Origin: Pseudomonas frederiksbergensis
GTDB lineage: Bacteria; Pseudomonadota; Gammaproteobacteria; Pseudomonadales; Pseudomonadaceae
Direction of reading: 5' to 3'
Assembly (NCBI RefSeq): GCF_003732275.1
Contig: NZ_MOBM01000012.1
Coordinates: 186,001-250,000 of the forward strand
DNA length: 64,000 nucleotides
The translations under genes were made by a program, and so were the position numbers. This document shows positions 28,031 to 36,855 of the stretch, in pieces. The notes below the pieces were generated by a model. The model was not told the origin of the DNA. It worked only from the letters and a program-made list of their open reading frames with translations, and ran no database searches. The stretch's first letter is position 1, and every line of letters starts with the position of its first letter.

Positions 28031-29776
28031 ATGAAACCTCACGCCACGGCTTATAGCCAACGCTTGTTGCGCGGTCAGGCGCCCTCCTATGAACGCTTGC
28101 AGGCGCGCCTGGCCGAAGACGGCAGTGAATTGGGCGCCGCGCCAATCGCGGTGCATTGCGGTTGGGGCCGGCTGCTGATCGGCCATACCTTTCCCGATGC
28201 GGCGAGCCTTGCCCAAGAGTTGCTCAATGAGCAGCCCGGTGAGCGGGACATCGCCTTGTACGTTGCCGCGCCCCAGCAAGTGCTGGGGCTGGAGCCGGCC
28301 CAGTTGTTTCTCGACCCCTCCGACACCTTGCGCCTATGGTTCAGCGATTATCGTCAGGCCACTCGGGTGTTTCGCGGTTTCCGCATCCGTCGGGCGCAAA
28401 GCGAGGCGGATTGGCAGGCCGTCAATCAGCTGTATCAGGCCCGCGGCATGCTGCCGATTGATGCGAGTTTGCTGACGCCTCATCACCAGGGCGGCCCGGT
28501 TTATTGGCTGGCCGAAGATGAGGACAGCGGCGCGATCATCGGCAGCGTCATGGGCCTGAATCATCACAAGGCCTTCAACGACCCGGAAAACGGCAGCAGC
28601 CTGTGGTGTCTGGCGGTCGATCCGCAATGTTCCCGCCCAGGCGTCGGTGAAGTGCTGGTGCGGCACTTGATCGAACACTTCATGAGCCGTGGCCTGAGTT
28701 ACCTGGACCTGTCGGTGCTGCACAACAACCGTCAGGCGAAAAGCCTTTACGCCAAGCTCGGTTTTCGCAACTTGTCGACCTTCGCCATCAAGCGCAAAAA
28801 CGGCATCAACCAACCGTTGTTTCTCGGCCCCGGCCCGGAAGCCGAGTTCAATCCATATGCGCGAATCATCGTCGAAGAGGCTCATCGGCGCGGCATTGAT
28901 GTGCAAGTGGATGACGCGCAAGCCGGTCTGTTCACCTTGATCCATGGCAGTCGCCGGGTGCGTTGCCGCGAATCCCTGAGCGATCTGACCAGCGCCATCA
29001 GCATGACGTTGTGCCAAGACAAAAGCCTGACCCACAAGGTGCTGAAAAACGCCGGTCTTAAACTGCCCGCCCAGCAACTGGCGGGGAGCGCGGACGACAA
29101 TCTGGCGTTTCTCGACGAGCACGAACGGGTGGTGGTCAAACCGCTGGACGGTGAACAGGGCCAGGGGGTGGCGGTGGATTTACGGACCATCGAAGAGGTC
29201 CAGCAAGCCATCGAAAGCGCTCGTAAATTCGATAGTCGAGTACTGCTGGAAAGCTTTCACGAAGGCCTCGACTTGCGAATTCTGGTGATCGGTTTCGAAG
29301 TGGTCGCGGCCGCCATTCGCCGGCCGGCGGAAGTGGTGGGCGATGGTCAGCATTCCATCGGCGCGCTGATCGAAGCCCAGAGCCGTCGCCGTCAGGCGGC
29401 GACCAGTGGTGAAAGCAAAATCCCGCAAGACCACGAGACCCAGCGCACCTTGCAGGCTGCGGGTTACGACTACAGCAGCATTCTGCCGGCCGGGGAGCAT
29501 CTGTTCGTGCGGCGCACGGCGAATCTTCATACCGGCGGCATTCTTGAGGATGTCACGGCGATTCTGCATCCGACCTTGGTGGACGCGGCAGTGCGCGCGG
29601 CGCGGGCGCTGGAGATTCCGGTGGTCGGGCTCGACCTGATGGTGCCGGGCGCCGACCAGCCGGAGTATGTGTTTATCGAAGCCAATGAACGCGCCGGGCT
29701 GGCCAACCATGAACCGCAGCCGACGGCCGAGCGGTTTGTGGATTTGTTGTTTCCGCATAGTCAGCCGGCGGTTTGA
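28031..29776 (+). CDS. ngg: N-acetylglutaminylglutamine synthetase (GNAT + ATP-grasp)
   Basis: Builds the acetylated glutamine dipeptide of NAGGN. In the 581-residue protein the N-terminal GNAT domain (about 110-260; LWCLAVDPQCSRPGVGEVLV carries the acetyl-CoA loop and LSVLHNNRQAKSLYAKLGF follows) is joined to an ATP-grasp ligase (about 285-575; VVKPLDGEQGQGVAVDL and FIEANERAGL). This domain pair matches the trio-acetyltransferase family. The short three-base gap from the amidotransferase indicates translational coupling. The product accumulates under osmotic stress; no promoter for the gene itself is seen. Confidence 0.88.
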   Translation: MKPHATAYSQRLLRGQAPSYERLQARLAEDGSELGAAPIAVHCGWGRLLIGHTFPDAASLAQELLNEQPGERDIALYVAAPQQVLGLEPAQLFLDPSDTLRLWFSDYRQATRVFRGFRIRRAQSEADWQAVNQLYQARGMLPIDASLLTPHHQGGPVYWLAEDEDSGAIIGSVMGLNHHKAFNDPENGSSLWCLAVDPQCSRPGVGEVLVRHLIEHFMSRGLSYLDLSVLHNNRQAKSLYAKLGFRNLSTFAIKRKNGINQPLFLGPGPEAEFNPYARIIVEEAHRRGIDVQVDDAQAGLFTLIHGSRRVRCRESLSDLTSAISMTLCQDKSLTHKVLKNAGLKLPAQQLAGSADDNLAFLDEHERVVVKPLDGEQGQGVAVDLRTIEEVQQAIESARKFDSRVLLESFHEGLDLRILVIGFEVVAAAIRRPAEVVGDGQHSIGALIEAQSRRRQAATSGESKIPQDHETQRTLQAAGYDYSSILPAGEHLFVRRTANLHTGGILEDVTAILHPTLVDAAVRAARALEIPVVGLDLMVPGADQPEYVFIEANERAGLANHEPQPTAERFVDLLFPHSQPAV

Positions 29777-29801
29777 CATTGATGTGTTGCCTGTTCCATC
29801 G

Positions 29802-29870
29802 CCATCGCGAGCAGGCTCGCTCCCACATTTGACCGCATTCCCCTGTGGGAGCGAGCCTGCTCGCGATGGG
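29802..29870. repeat. REP pair, type C, short spacer
   Basis: Inverted ATCGCGAGCAGGCTCGCTCC units at 29804-29827 and about 29843-29868, separated by about 16 bases, between ngg and the M42 gene. The compact spacer makes a tight hairpin within the NAGGN operon, which could reduce expression of the distal gene or protect the upstream message. Confidence 0.85.
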
Positions 29871-29940
29871 GCCCTGACAGATCACACACACTCTTTTCCT
29901 CATCGAAACCATCGATGCTCTCAACCCATCAGGAGTTTCC

Positions 29941-31131
29941 ATGACCCGCAAAATTCCCGAACCGGATCTCAATTACCTGCAAAAAGTCCTGCTGGAAATG
30001 CTCGCCATTCCCAGCCCTACCGGGTTCACCGACACCATTGTGCGTTACGTCGCCGAGCGTCTCGAAGAGCTGGGCATTCCCTTTGAAATGACTCGTCGCG
30101 GCACCATCCGCGCCACCCTCAAGGGCAAGAAGAACAGTCCGGACCGCGCCGTCTCCGCTCACCTGGACACCATTGGCGCGGCGGTTCGCGCGATCAAGGA
30201 CAACGGTCGCCTGACCCTGGCGCCGGTCGGTTGCTGGTCCAGCCGTTTTGCCGAGGGCAGCCGCGTCAGTTTGTTCACCGACAACGGCGTGATCCGCGGC
30301 AGCGTGTTGCCACTGATGGCTTCCGGGCACGCGTTCAATACTGCCGTGGATGAAATGCCGATCAGCTGGGATCACGTCGAATTGCGCCTGGACGCCTATT
30401 GCGCCACCCGCGCCGATTGCGATTCGCTGGGGATCAGCGTCGGTGATTTCGTCGCCTTCGACCCGTTGCCGGAGTTCACCGAAAGCGGCCACATCAGCGC
30501 CCGTCACCTCGATGACAAGGCCGGCGTTGCCGCCCTGCTGGCGGCGCTGAAAGCGATTGTCGACAGCGGCGAAGAGTTGATGATCGACTGCCATCCGCTG
30601 TTCACCATCACCGAAGAAACCGGCAGCGGTGCGGCGGCAGCCTTGCCTTGGGATGTCAGCGAATTCGTCGGCATCGACATCGCGCCGGTCGCGCCCGGCC
30701 AGCACTCCAGCGAACACGCGGTGAGTGTGGCAATGCAGGATTCCGGCGGGCCTTATGACTATCACCTGTCCCGTCACCTGCTGCGCCTGGCCAGCGACAA
30801 CGAATTGCCGGCGCGCCGCGACTTGTTCCGCTATTACTTCAGCGATGCTCACTCGGCCGTCACGGCCGGCCACGACATTCGCACCGCCCTGCTCGCCTTC
30901 GGTTGCGACGCCACCCACGGCTATGAACGCACCCACATCGACAGCCTCGCCGCCCTCAGCCGCCTGCTCGGTGCCTACATCCTCAGCCCGCCAGTGTTCG
31001 CCAGCGATGCACAACCGGCCAAGGGATCGCTGGACCGGTTCAGTCACCAGATCGAACACGAGACGCAGATGGAAAGCGATACGCGGGTACCGTCGGTGGA
31101 TAGTTTGATTGGGCAGCGTTCGGAGGGCTGA
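29941..31131 (+). CDS. NAGGN-system M42-family hydrolase
   Basis: 396-residue member of the M42 glutamyl aminopeptidase/cellulase family associated with the NAGGN cassette; probably trims or recycles the osmolyte or its precursor, though the reaction is not proven. Metal-ligand regions are SAHLDTIGA near 75, LDDKAGVAAL near 190, ITEETGSGAA near 223 and IDIAPVAPG near 245, with a later His in THGYERTHID. The ATG follows AGGAGTTTCC. It lies 164 bases after ngg, with a REP pair between. Confidence 0.85.
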   Translation: MTRKIPEPDLNYLQKVLLEMLAIPSPTGFTDTIVRYVAERLEELGIPFEMTRRGTIRATLKGKKNSPDRAVSAHLDTIGAAVRAIKDNGRLTLAPVGCWSSRFAEGSRVSLFTDNGVIRGSVLPLMASGHAFNTAVDEMPISWDHVELRLDAYCATRADCDSLGISVGDFVAFDPLPEFTESGHISARHLDDKAGVAALLAALKAIVDSGEELMIDCHPLFTITEETGSGAAAALPWDVSEFVGIDIAPVAPGQHSSEHAVSVAMQDSGGPYDYHLSRHLLRLASDNELPARRDLFRYYFSDAHSAVTAGHDIRTALLAFGCDATHGYERTHIDSLAALSRLLGAYILSPPVFASDAQPAKGSLDRFSHQIEHETQMESDTRVPSVDSLIGQRSEG

Positions 31132-31163
31132 GCCTGATTCGAGATGTGTAGCGCATGAAATAT

Positions 31164-31235
31164 CGCCATCGCGAGCAGGCTCGCTCCCACAGGAGTACAC
31201 CGATAATTGTGGGAGCGAGCCTGCTCGCGATGGCG
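31164..31235. repeat. REP pair, type C, short spacer
   Basis: Inverted CGCCATCGCGAGCAGGCTCG units at 31164-31192 and about 31208-31235, with about 17 bases between, after the M42 gene. This is nearly a copy of the element at 29802-29870. Confidence 0.85.
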
Positions 31236-31319
31236 GTGGATCAGGCGACAGATTAGCCCAGGCTAGCCGCCCTCCTTCATTCGCCGTAGCATCGCGCCAT
31301 TGTTTAGCCGAGGTGCCTT

Positions 31320-31547
31320 ATGCTGATCCCCCACGACCAACTTGAAGTCGACACGCTGACCCGTCTGATCGAAGATTTCGTGACCCGCGACGGCACGGAC
31401 AACGGCGATGACACACCGCTGGAAACCCGCGTATTGCGTGTTCGTCAGGCATTGACCAAGGGCCAGGCGCTGATCGTCTTCGATCCGGACAGCGAGCAAT
31501 GCCAGTTGATGCTCAAGCACGACGTGCCCAAGCATCTGTTCGACTGA
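31320..31547 (+). CDS. yheU: YheU family protein (UPF0270)
   Basis: 75-residue cytosolic protein of the UPF0270 group, function unknown. It starts MLIPHDQLEVDTLTRLIEDF, the typical family beginning, followed by VTRDGTDNGDDTPLETRVLRV and the C-terminal LIVFDPDSEQCQLM. The stop is only three bases from the rsmI stop, which runs convergently. A conserved place next to the NAGGN genes in Pseudomonas is recalled from memory. Confidence 0.85.
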   Translation: MLIPHDQLEVDTLTRLIEDFVTRDGTDNGDDTPLETRVLRVRQALTKGQALIVFDPDSEQCQLMLKHDVPKHLFD

Positions 31548-31550
31548 GGC

Positions 31551-31736
31551 TTAACGAGCTTTCGCTTTGGCCTGTTTGAGCTGGATGCGCTCATAGACCT
31601 CGGCGCGATGTACGTTGACCTGCTGCGGCGCTTCAACACCGAAGCGCACGCTGCTTCCGTTGACGGCGAGAACCCGCACGGTGATGTTGTCACCAATGGA
31701 TATCAACTCGCCCACAACGCGACTAAGTACAAGCAT
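31551..31736 (-). CDS. rsmI: CsrA/RsmA-family RNA-binding regulator, RsmI-like
   Basis: Small dimeric RNA-binding post-transcriptional regulator of the CsrA family, binding GGA motifs in leaders and sponged by RsmX/Y/Z-type RNAs. The 61-residue protein starts MLVLSRVVGELISIGD and has the RNA-contact region VHRAEVYERIQ with the key Arg. An in-frame ATG three codons upstream exists but the family begins at MLVL. Sequence differs from RsmA and RsmE at several core positions, and the position beside yheU and the NAGGN genes matches rsmI of P. putida as I remember it. The promoter must lie in 31737-31890. Confidence 0.8.
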   Translation of the reverse strand: MLVLSRVVGELISIGDNITVRVLAVNGSSVRFGVEAPQQVNVHRAEVYERIQLKQAKAKAR

Positions 31737-31890
31737 GGCATTCATCCTTCAGGGTTACCGGCCCTTGAAGATGCCCGGTGCACGACTGGCCTTCAATGCA
31801 ACGGCAGCAAAACAGTCTCGCCCTACGGCGCAGGATGCATCCCCCTGACGGACGTATCCGACAAACCGGTTTGAATGAAGGACCGATCCT

Positions 31891-32223
31891 TCAGGAAGCG
31901 GAGAAACGCGGGCCAAACAAGATAACACTCGCACCGATCACACACAGCGCCACGCCAATCCAGTCCGAGCCCAGTGGACGAATCCGCTCGACCACCGCCA
32001 GCCAGCCGATCGAGGCAATGATGTAGATGCCACCATAGGCGGCATAGGCGCGGCCGGCGTAGCTCGCTTCGACCCGGGTCAGCAGCACCGCGAACAAGAT
32101 CAGGCTGAGCAACGCCGGGATGATCCACCAAGCGCTTTTACCCTGGCGCAGCCACATCCAGAAGGCAAAGCAGCCGGCGATTTCGAACAGCGCGGCGAGG
32201 AAAAACCACAGGTAATTGATCAT
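31891..32223 (-). CDS. ynfA: YnfA family small membrane protein (UPF0060)
   Basis: 110-residue inner-membrane protein with four helices, resembling small multidrug-resistance type folds; function unproven. It shows [19 protein letters not shown] at the N-terminus, [33 protein letters not shown] with the characteristic AAYGG turn, and a last helix ending ILFGPRFSA. It is on the same strand as rsmI, 154 bases upstream of it. Confidence 0.88.
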   Translation of the reverse strand: MINYLWFFLAALFEIAGCFAFWMWLRQGKSAWWIIPALLSLILFAVLLTRVEASYAGRAYAAYGGIYIIASIGWLAVVERIRPLGSDWIGVALCVIGASVILFGPRFSAS

Positions 32224-32287
32224 GCAGATGTCTCGTGAGGATGGCCGGTTGCGGCCACCCTAACGACGGTATTGCGCACGGGCAAGT

Positions 32288-33103
32288 TCAGCCTGCGGAT
32301 TGTTTGGCCTTGGCGCGCATTTTGTCGGCCATCACGGTCATTTCGTTGTAGAGCAACTGCGGATCTTTTTGCTTGATCGCCCAGGCCATACGGCCCTGTT
32401 CGTGAGGCAGAATCAAGAATTCGCCAGCGGCAACCTGCTGATAGATGTAATCGGCAATGTCGGCAGCGCTGATCGGCGAGCTTTCCAGTAATTTGCCGAC
32501 CTGGGCTTTCATGGCCGGGGTCGGGCCGCGGAAAGAGTCCAGCAAGTTGGTCTGGAAGAACGACGGGCAGACTACATGCACGCTGACTTCCTCGTGGGCC
32601 AGTTCGATCAACAGACTTTCAGACAAAGCCACCACACCCGCCTTGGCCACGTTGTAGTTGCTCATGGCTGGGCCTTGCATCAGTGCCGCCATCGAAGCGA
32701 TGTTGATGATCTTGCCTTTGCTTTTCTCCAGCAGTGGCAGGAAAGCCTTGCAGCCCTTGACCACGCCCATCAGGTTGATCGCGATCTGCCAGTCCCAGTC
32801 TTCCAGCGACAGTTCACTGAAGAATCCGCCCGAGGCCACGCCGGCGTTGTTGACGATGACATCGATGCCGCCGAACTTTTCTTCACAGGCTTGGGCGAAA
32901 GCCGTCAGCTGGCTGTAGTCGCGCACATCGCAACGCTGGATGAAACCGTCACCGCCGGCTTCGCGAACCAGCTTCAGGGTTTCTTGCAGGCCGGGTTCAC
33001 TGACATCCGACAAGGCCAGCTGCCAGCCTTCACGCGCCCAGCGCAGCGCGATTTCGCGACCCAGGCCTGAGCCCGCGCCAGTGATCATCATGCGATTTTG
33101 CAT
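32288..33103 (-). CDS. short-chain dehydrogenase/reductase
   Basis: 271-residue classical SDR. TGAGSGLG at residues 8-15 binds the cofactor, NNAG is near 86, the catalytic Ser is in IINIASMAAL near 139 and YNVAK supplies Tyr-Lys near 152. A C-terminal extension of about 40 residues ends KMRAKAKQSAG. The start at 33103 (MQNRMMITGAG) with AAGG upstream is chosen over a longer frame lacking a binding site. It is 64 bases upstream of ynfA on the same strand. The substrate is unknown. Confidence 0.85.
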   Translation of the reverse strand: MQNRMMITGAGSGLGREIALRWAREGWQLALSDVSEPGLQETLKLVREAGGDGFIQRCDVRDYSQLTAFAQACEEKFGGIDVIVNNAGVASGGFFSELSLEDWDWQIAINLMGVVKGCKAFLPLLEKSKGKIINIASMAALMQGPAMSNYNVAKAGVVALSESLLIELAHEEVSVHVVCPSFFQTNLLDSFRGPTPAMKAQVGKLLESSPISAADIADYIYQQVAAGEFLILPHEQGRMAWAIKQKDPQLLYNEMTVMADKMRAKAKQSAG

Positions 33104-33395
33104 AGCAAACAGCCTTGTTGTTCCGGGGAAGATGCACCGAGTGTAGCGAAGGATAATGCGTGACCCACGCTCCATCAGATTGCTGAATGGCCAGCAATGA
33201 CCACGGCGCGGTCCGGTTGTTTCAACTTTGAGACGCAGTAAAAGAAATAAACGTGCTTTCCAAATACATTAAAAAAACCTGGAATTTTTCTTCATATCCA
33301 TGAGTCGGATTTTGTAAGCAGCTAGGATTAATACAAGTCCAGCTGATGGCTAAAACCCTAGGTCAATCCACAACGCTTCCAACAAGGAAACAGAC
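33104..33395 (+). promoter_or_regulatory. promoter region of the DUF3309 gene with an ECF-sigma-like element
   Basis: GGAATT (33281-33286), 17 bases, then GTCGGA (33304-33309) resembles the GGAACT-N16/17-GTCNNA layout of AlgU/ECF-sigma promoters. It lies about 87 bases before the DUF3309 ATG. The rest of the 292-base gap between the divergent SDR and DUF3309 genes is AT-rich with nothing else recognisable. Confidence 0.35.
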
Positions 33396-33548
33396 ATGGG
33401 CACAATTCTTATCGTTATTCTTATCCTGTTGTTGATAGGTGGCTTGCCGGTCTTCCCGCACTCCAGAAGTTGGGGTTACGGCCCGTCCGGTATCATCGGC
33501 GTAGTGTTGGTGGTGCTGTTGATCCTGCTGCTGCTTGGCAAGATATAA
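33396..33548 (+). CDS. DUF3309 small membrane protein
   Basis: 50-residue very hydrophobic peptide with two membrane-spanning stretches: MGTILIVILILLLIGGLPVF and GIIGVVLVVLLILLLLGKI, joined by a turn HSRSWGYGPSG. This is the DUF3309 pattern, widespread in proteobacteria and often stress-linked; function unknown. AAGGAAACAGAC precedes the ATG. A strong terminator follows 18 bases after the stop. Confidence 0.8.
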   Translation: MGTILIVILILLLIGGLPVFPHSRSWGYGPSGIIGVVLVVLLILLLLGKI

Positions 33549-33565
33549 AGATTTTTCCGGCAAAA

Positions 33566-33594
33566 AAAAGAGGCCCTGCGAAGGGCCTCTTTTC
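33566..33594. terminator. bidirectional rho-independent terminator
   Basis: AAAAGAGGCCCT, loop GCGA, AGGGCCTCTTTT: a perfect 12-bp stem with A-run on one side and T-run on the other. It serves both the DUF3309 gene and the convergent LTA-synthase-like gene. Confidence 0.92.
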
Positions 33595-33608
33595 TATTGC
33601 GGCAAAAC

Positions 33609-35702
33609 TTAGTCCGGTTTGCCGTGAACCACACCGGCGGTGTTATCGATCAGGCTTTTAGTGGCCGTTTGCAGGAACGCTTCGAGCTTGAGCTTCAGCT
33701 CGGCTGTACGCGGTGCATCCGGAACGATCTCGGCGTGAGGCGTCGCGCCCAGTTCGTACTGATATACCTTCGGCGCCATTTCCTTTTCCTTTGGCAGAAC
33801 CAGAATCTGGTCATCCGTGATGATGGCGGTGGTTTGCTCGCTACCCGACGGCTTGATCACGCCAAAACCGGTGTCGCCTTCAGGCAGGTTGAGCAGGTCG
33901 CGTCCCCAACACTGATGACGCACTTCGCCACCAATACGACCCATGATGGTCGGCACGACGTCGATCTGAGTGCCCACGGTATGGTCACGCTGGCCGAACT
34001 TCTCCTGGATGCCCGGTGCGATCATCAACATCGGCACGTTGAAGCGACCCAGGTCCATTTCGGTAATCTGACGCTCGTTGCCAAAACCGTGATCACCGAC
34101 GATGACAAACAGGGTTTCCTTGAAGTACGGCTCCTTGCGGGCCTTTTCAAAGAATTGGCCCAGTGCCCAGTCCGAATAGCGCATGGCGGTCAAATGCTCG
34201 TTCAGGCTGCCGCGATCGGTTACACGCTCAACCGGCAATGGCGTCGGCAAGGCATATGGCGTGTGGTTGGACAGGGTTTGCAGCAATGCATAGAACGGCT
34301 TGCCGTTTTCCCGCGCCTTGAGCTCTACCAGACCACGGTCGAACATGTCCTGGTCGGACACGCCCCAGGTCGGATCGGAGAACACCGGGTTCACGAAGTC
34401 GTTACGACCGATGAAGTTGGTCATGCCCTGGTTGCTGAAGAAACCCGACTGGTTGTCCCAGGCAAAGTCGCCGTTATAGACATATACGTCGCCGTAATCA
34501 CGGGCGCTGAGCAACTGCGGCAGGCCGGACAGTTTGTGACTGCCTTCCGGGGTCTGCATCAGGTATTCGAAACCCGGCAGGTTCGGGAAGCAGGCCATGG
34601 TGGCGAACATACCCTGGTGGGTATGCGTCCCGTTGGAGAAGAAGCGATCAAACAGCAGACCTTCTTTCGACAGTTTGTCGAGGTATGGCGTGATGTTGCC
34701 CGGTGCGCCCAAGGCACCCACCGAGTGACCGGCCATGCTTTCCATCAGGATCACGACGACGTTCTTGATCGGCAGGGTTTTGTCGGCCGGCGGCATGTAA
34801 TCGCGACGCACCGCTGCGATATCGGCATCCACCAGTTTTTCGTCCGGCATCACCAGCATGTCACGCACGATTTGCTGAGCTTGCGGCTGTGGCAGTGTTG
34901 CCTTCCAGACATTGTCGCGATGTTCGGACATCCGGCTCTTGGCCGCCGCGATCAGCGATAGCGTGCCGTTGAGGCCCAGCTGGTTGGCGAAGTTGGAGTC
35001 GGTGGTGTAAACGTCACCCCAACGCAGCGGTGGGCCCTGACGCAGGGTGCCACGAGCGGCGACCACGCAGACCAGCAGGCAGACCACGAACACCACACCG
35101 CGCGCATACCACGGAGCGACCTGCCGCGTACTAATGCTGCCACCGCTGAACGGCCCGCGAGGACGCGTGGCGCGGTCGGCGCCCTTGAATGCGAGGGTCA
35201 GAATCAACGTGCCTACGGCCCAGGCCAACAGGTAACGAACCACCGGAAAACCGTACCAGAGCATGCTCATCACGGTTTTCGGGTCTTCTTTCACGTACTG
35301 GAAGACCAGACCGTTGAGGCGCTGGTGGAATTCGCGGTAAAAGTCCATCTCCATCAGGCCGAGGAACAGCGCGATGCTCGAGGCAACGGTCAACCACAGC
35401 CGGAAGAACCCGCGGGCGGCCATGGCCCGGGCACTGAACAATGCCAGCAGCAGCGGAATGCTGAGGTAAACCACCAGACGCAAGTCGAAACGCAGGCCAT
35501 TGGCGAACGCTTCCAGAAAGGTCGAAGCCGGTGTGTCGAGGATCATCGAGCTGTTGTAGACCAGCAGCGCCACGCGCAGCAGGCTGAACATGACCATCAT
35601 GACCAGGGCACACAACAGTGTGTAGGCCAGATGCGATTTGACGGTCGGTTGCAGCAGGCGACTAGAAGCTCGCTGCTGACTCAGGGCGTCCGGGTTTGCC
35701 AT
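33609..35702 (-). CDS. LTA synthase/phosphoglycerol transferase family protein (sulfatase fold)
   Basis: 697-residue inner-membrane enzyme of the LtaS/OpgB group. Five or so helices in residues 20-225 precede a periplasmic sulfatase-fold domain (about 300-640). The fold shows NVVVILMESMAGHSVG with the metal-binding Glu, the candidate nucleophile Thr in FSNGTHTHQGMF, and VIVGDHGFGNE for Asp-His metal ligands. In a Gram-negative bacterium the likely task is transfer of phosphoglycerol to periplasmic glucans or a surface polymer rather than lipoteichoic acid synthesis; this is inference. The gene stands alone, ending at the terminator at 33566. Confidence 0.85.
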   Translation of the reverse strand: MANPDALSQQRASSRLLQPTVKSHLAYTLLCALVMMVMFSLLRVALLVYNSSMILDTPASTFLEAFANGLRFDLRLVVYLSIPLLLALFSARAMAARGFFRLWLTVASSIALFLGLMEMDFYREFHQRLNGLVFQYVKEDPKTVMSMLWYGFPVVRYLLAWAVGTLILTLAFKGADRATRPRGPFSGGSISTRQVAPWYARGVVFVVCLLVCVVAARGTLRQGPPLRWGDVYTTDSNFANQLGLNGTLSLIAAAKSRMSEHRDNVWKATLPQPQAQQIVRDMLVMPDEKLVDADIAAVRRDYMPPADKTLPIKNVVVILMESMAGHSVGALGAPGNITPYLDKLSKEGLLFDRFFSNGTHTHQGMFATMACFPNLPGFEYLMQTPEGSHKLSGLPQLLSARDYGDVYVYNGDFAWDNQSGFFSNQGMTNFIGRNDFVNPVFSDPTWGVSDQDMFDRGLVELKARENGKPFYALLQTLSNHTPYALPTPLPVERVTDRGSLNEHLTAMRYSDWALGQFFEKARKEPYFKETLFVIVGDHGFGNERQITEMDLGRFNVPMLMIAPGIQEKFGQRDHTVGTQIDVVPTIMGRIGGEVRHQCWGRDLLNLPEGDTGFGVIKPSGSEQTTAIITDDQILVLPKEKEMAPKVYQYELGATPHAEIVPDAPRTAELKLKLEAFLQTATKSLIDNTAGVVHGKPD

Positions 35703-36145
35703 GTCGTTTTAGGACCCATTGGAAGTTGAAGTTTCAAAAATACAGCGGCGCCTTGTCTAACGCTGGTCGGTCAACCTGTGGGAGCGGGCTTGCTCGCGAA
35801 GGCGGCGGCACAGTCAACATTGAAGTCGTCTGACATACCGCTTTCGCGAGCAAGCCCGCTTCCACATGGATAGCGTTTAACTGACCAGCATCAGCTGTCT
35901 CACCCTCTGTTGGCCATCCTCGGCCCCGGGGCTTGCGCGGTGCGCAAATGTTGCACGATCAACCGCAGCATTACCATTGATTACTGACCCGCAGGCCAGA
36001 CTGTCGCTTGTAGCGTTCTGGGACAAGAGACGTGGCGCAAAGTTGCGGAGGCTGACGGGTTGGGGCGCGAGTGAATTGTCTTGGAGACTTTGTGAAAATT
36101 TCGTTCAACGCATATCCAGAAACAAAATAAAGCCCCGCCCAAGGT
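35703..36145. other. intergenic stretch with no gene
   Basis: Besides the type B REP pair at 35777-35866, I see no gene or RNA signal here. An open frame at 35971-36198 on the minus strand reads through the START-gene terminator and has no recognisable family, so it is not called. Confidence 0.6.
35777..35866. repeat. REP pair, type B
   Basis: Inverted TGTGGGAGCGGGCTTGCTCG units at 35777-35802 and about 35842-35866 upstream of the LTA-synthase-like gene. The right copy has CTTCCAC in place of CTCCCAC. Confidence 0.85.
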
Positions 36146-36180
36146 AAAAACGCAAACGCCCCGATCAAATCGGGGCGCTT
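36146..36180 (-). terminator. rho-independent terminator of the START gene
   Basis: CGCCCCGAT (36157-36165), loop CAA, ATCGGGGCG (36169-36177). Read on the minus strand it is followed by TTTGCGTTTTT, giving a T-rich tail just after the START-domain gene. Confidence 0.85.
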
Positions 36181-36211
36181 TCGAACGGACCCTATCAAAA
36201 GAGTCGGGTGG

Positions 36212-36814
36212 TTACTTCTCGGCGCGTTCTTTCAGGGCTTTGAGGGTATTGAACGGCGCGTCGACCACGAATTTGTTGGCCAACCACGACGGCACGCTGC
36301 CGCCGGGTTCGGTATGGGCCTGATAAGTCACTTCGACTTGATCGCCTTTAGGCACGAGTTTCCAGAAACCTTTGACCTGTGTAACCCGTACAAAACCTTT
36401 TTCTTCCGGAACGTACTTCGGCTGCCCTTCCAGCTCGCGGGTAAGGCTGCCATCGGCGTTTTCAATGGTGGTGACATGCAACACGGAGTCGCGAGGAGTG
36501 ACCGGCCAAGGGGTATTGAACTGGGTGTAGGTCCAGTTCTGGTTACCTTCATGCTTGAGCAGCTTCTGAGTCTTGCACTCGTGAATCCATGCACAGGCAC
36601 CCGGCACGTCTTCCTGCAATGCACGCAGTTTGGCCATGGTGGTCTTCATGATGGTCACGCCGCGGTAAGCCTTGTATTGGGAACCGGCCACTTCACTCAA
36701 GGACACCTTGATGCCCTCTTCTTCCTTGACGGTTTTCCATTCTTCGGCCTGGGCCGTGGAGGCCAGCAGAACCGTCAAACCACACAGCACAGCCATACGA
36801 TGCAGTGAACCCAT
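36212..36814 (-). CDS. exported START-domain protein
   Basis: 200-residue periplasmic protein with a signal peptide (MGSLHRMAVLCGLTVLLAST, cut after AQA near residue 22) and a START/SRPBCC lipid-binding fold (EEEGIKVSLSEV, CKTQKLLKHEG, PWPVTPRDSVLH, GFWKLVPKGDQVEVTYQ, WLANKFVVDAPFNTL). It probably binds a hydrophobic ligand in the periplasm; nothing in the window shows which. The start at 36814 is chosen because it begins the signal peptide and has AAGGA upstream. It follows the YkgJ-type gene by 41 bases. Confidence 0.82.
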   Translation of the reverse strand: MGSLHRMAVLCGLTVLLASTAQAEEWKTVKEEEGIKVSLSEVAGSQYKAYRGVTIMKTTMAKLRALQEDVPGACAWIHECKTQKLLKHEGNQNWTYTQFNTPWPVTPRDSVLHVTTIENADGSLTRELEGQPKYVPEEKGFVRVTQVKGFWKLVPKGDQVEVTYQAHTEPGGSVPSWLANKFVVDAPFNTLKALKERAEK

Positions 36815-36855
36815 AATCTTATTCCTTATTGTTGAAGTTCCGTTCATTGAACACA

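Noticed and set aside
35971..36198. 75-residue open frame on the minus strand
   Set aside because: It starts within the START-gene terminator, has no ribosome-binding site and no recognisable family.
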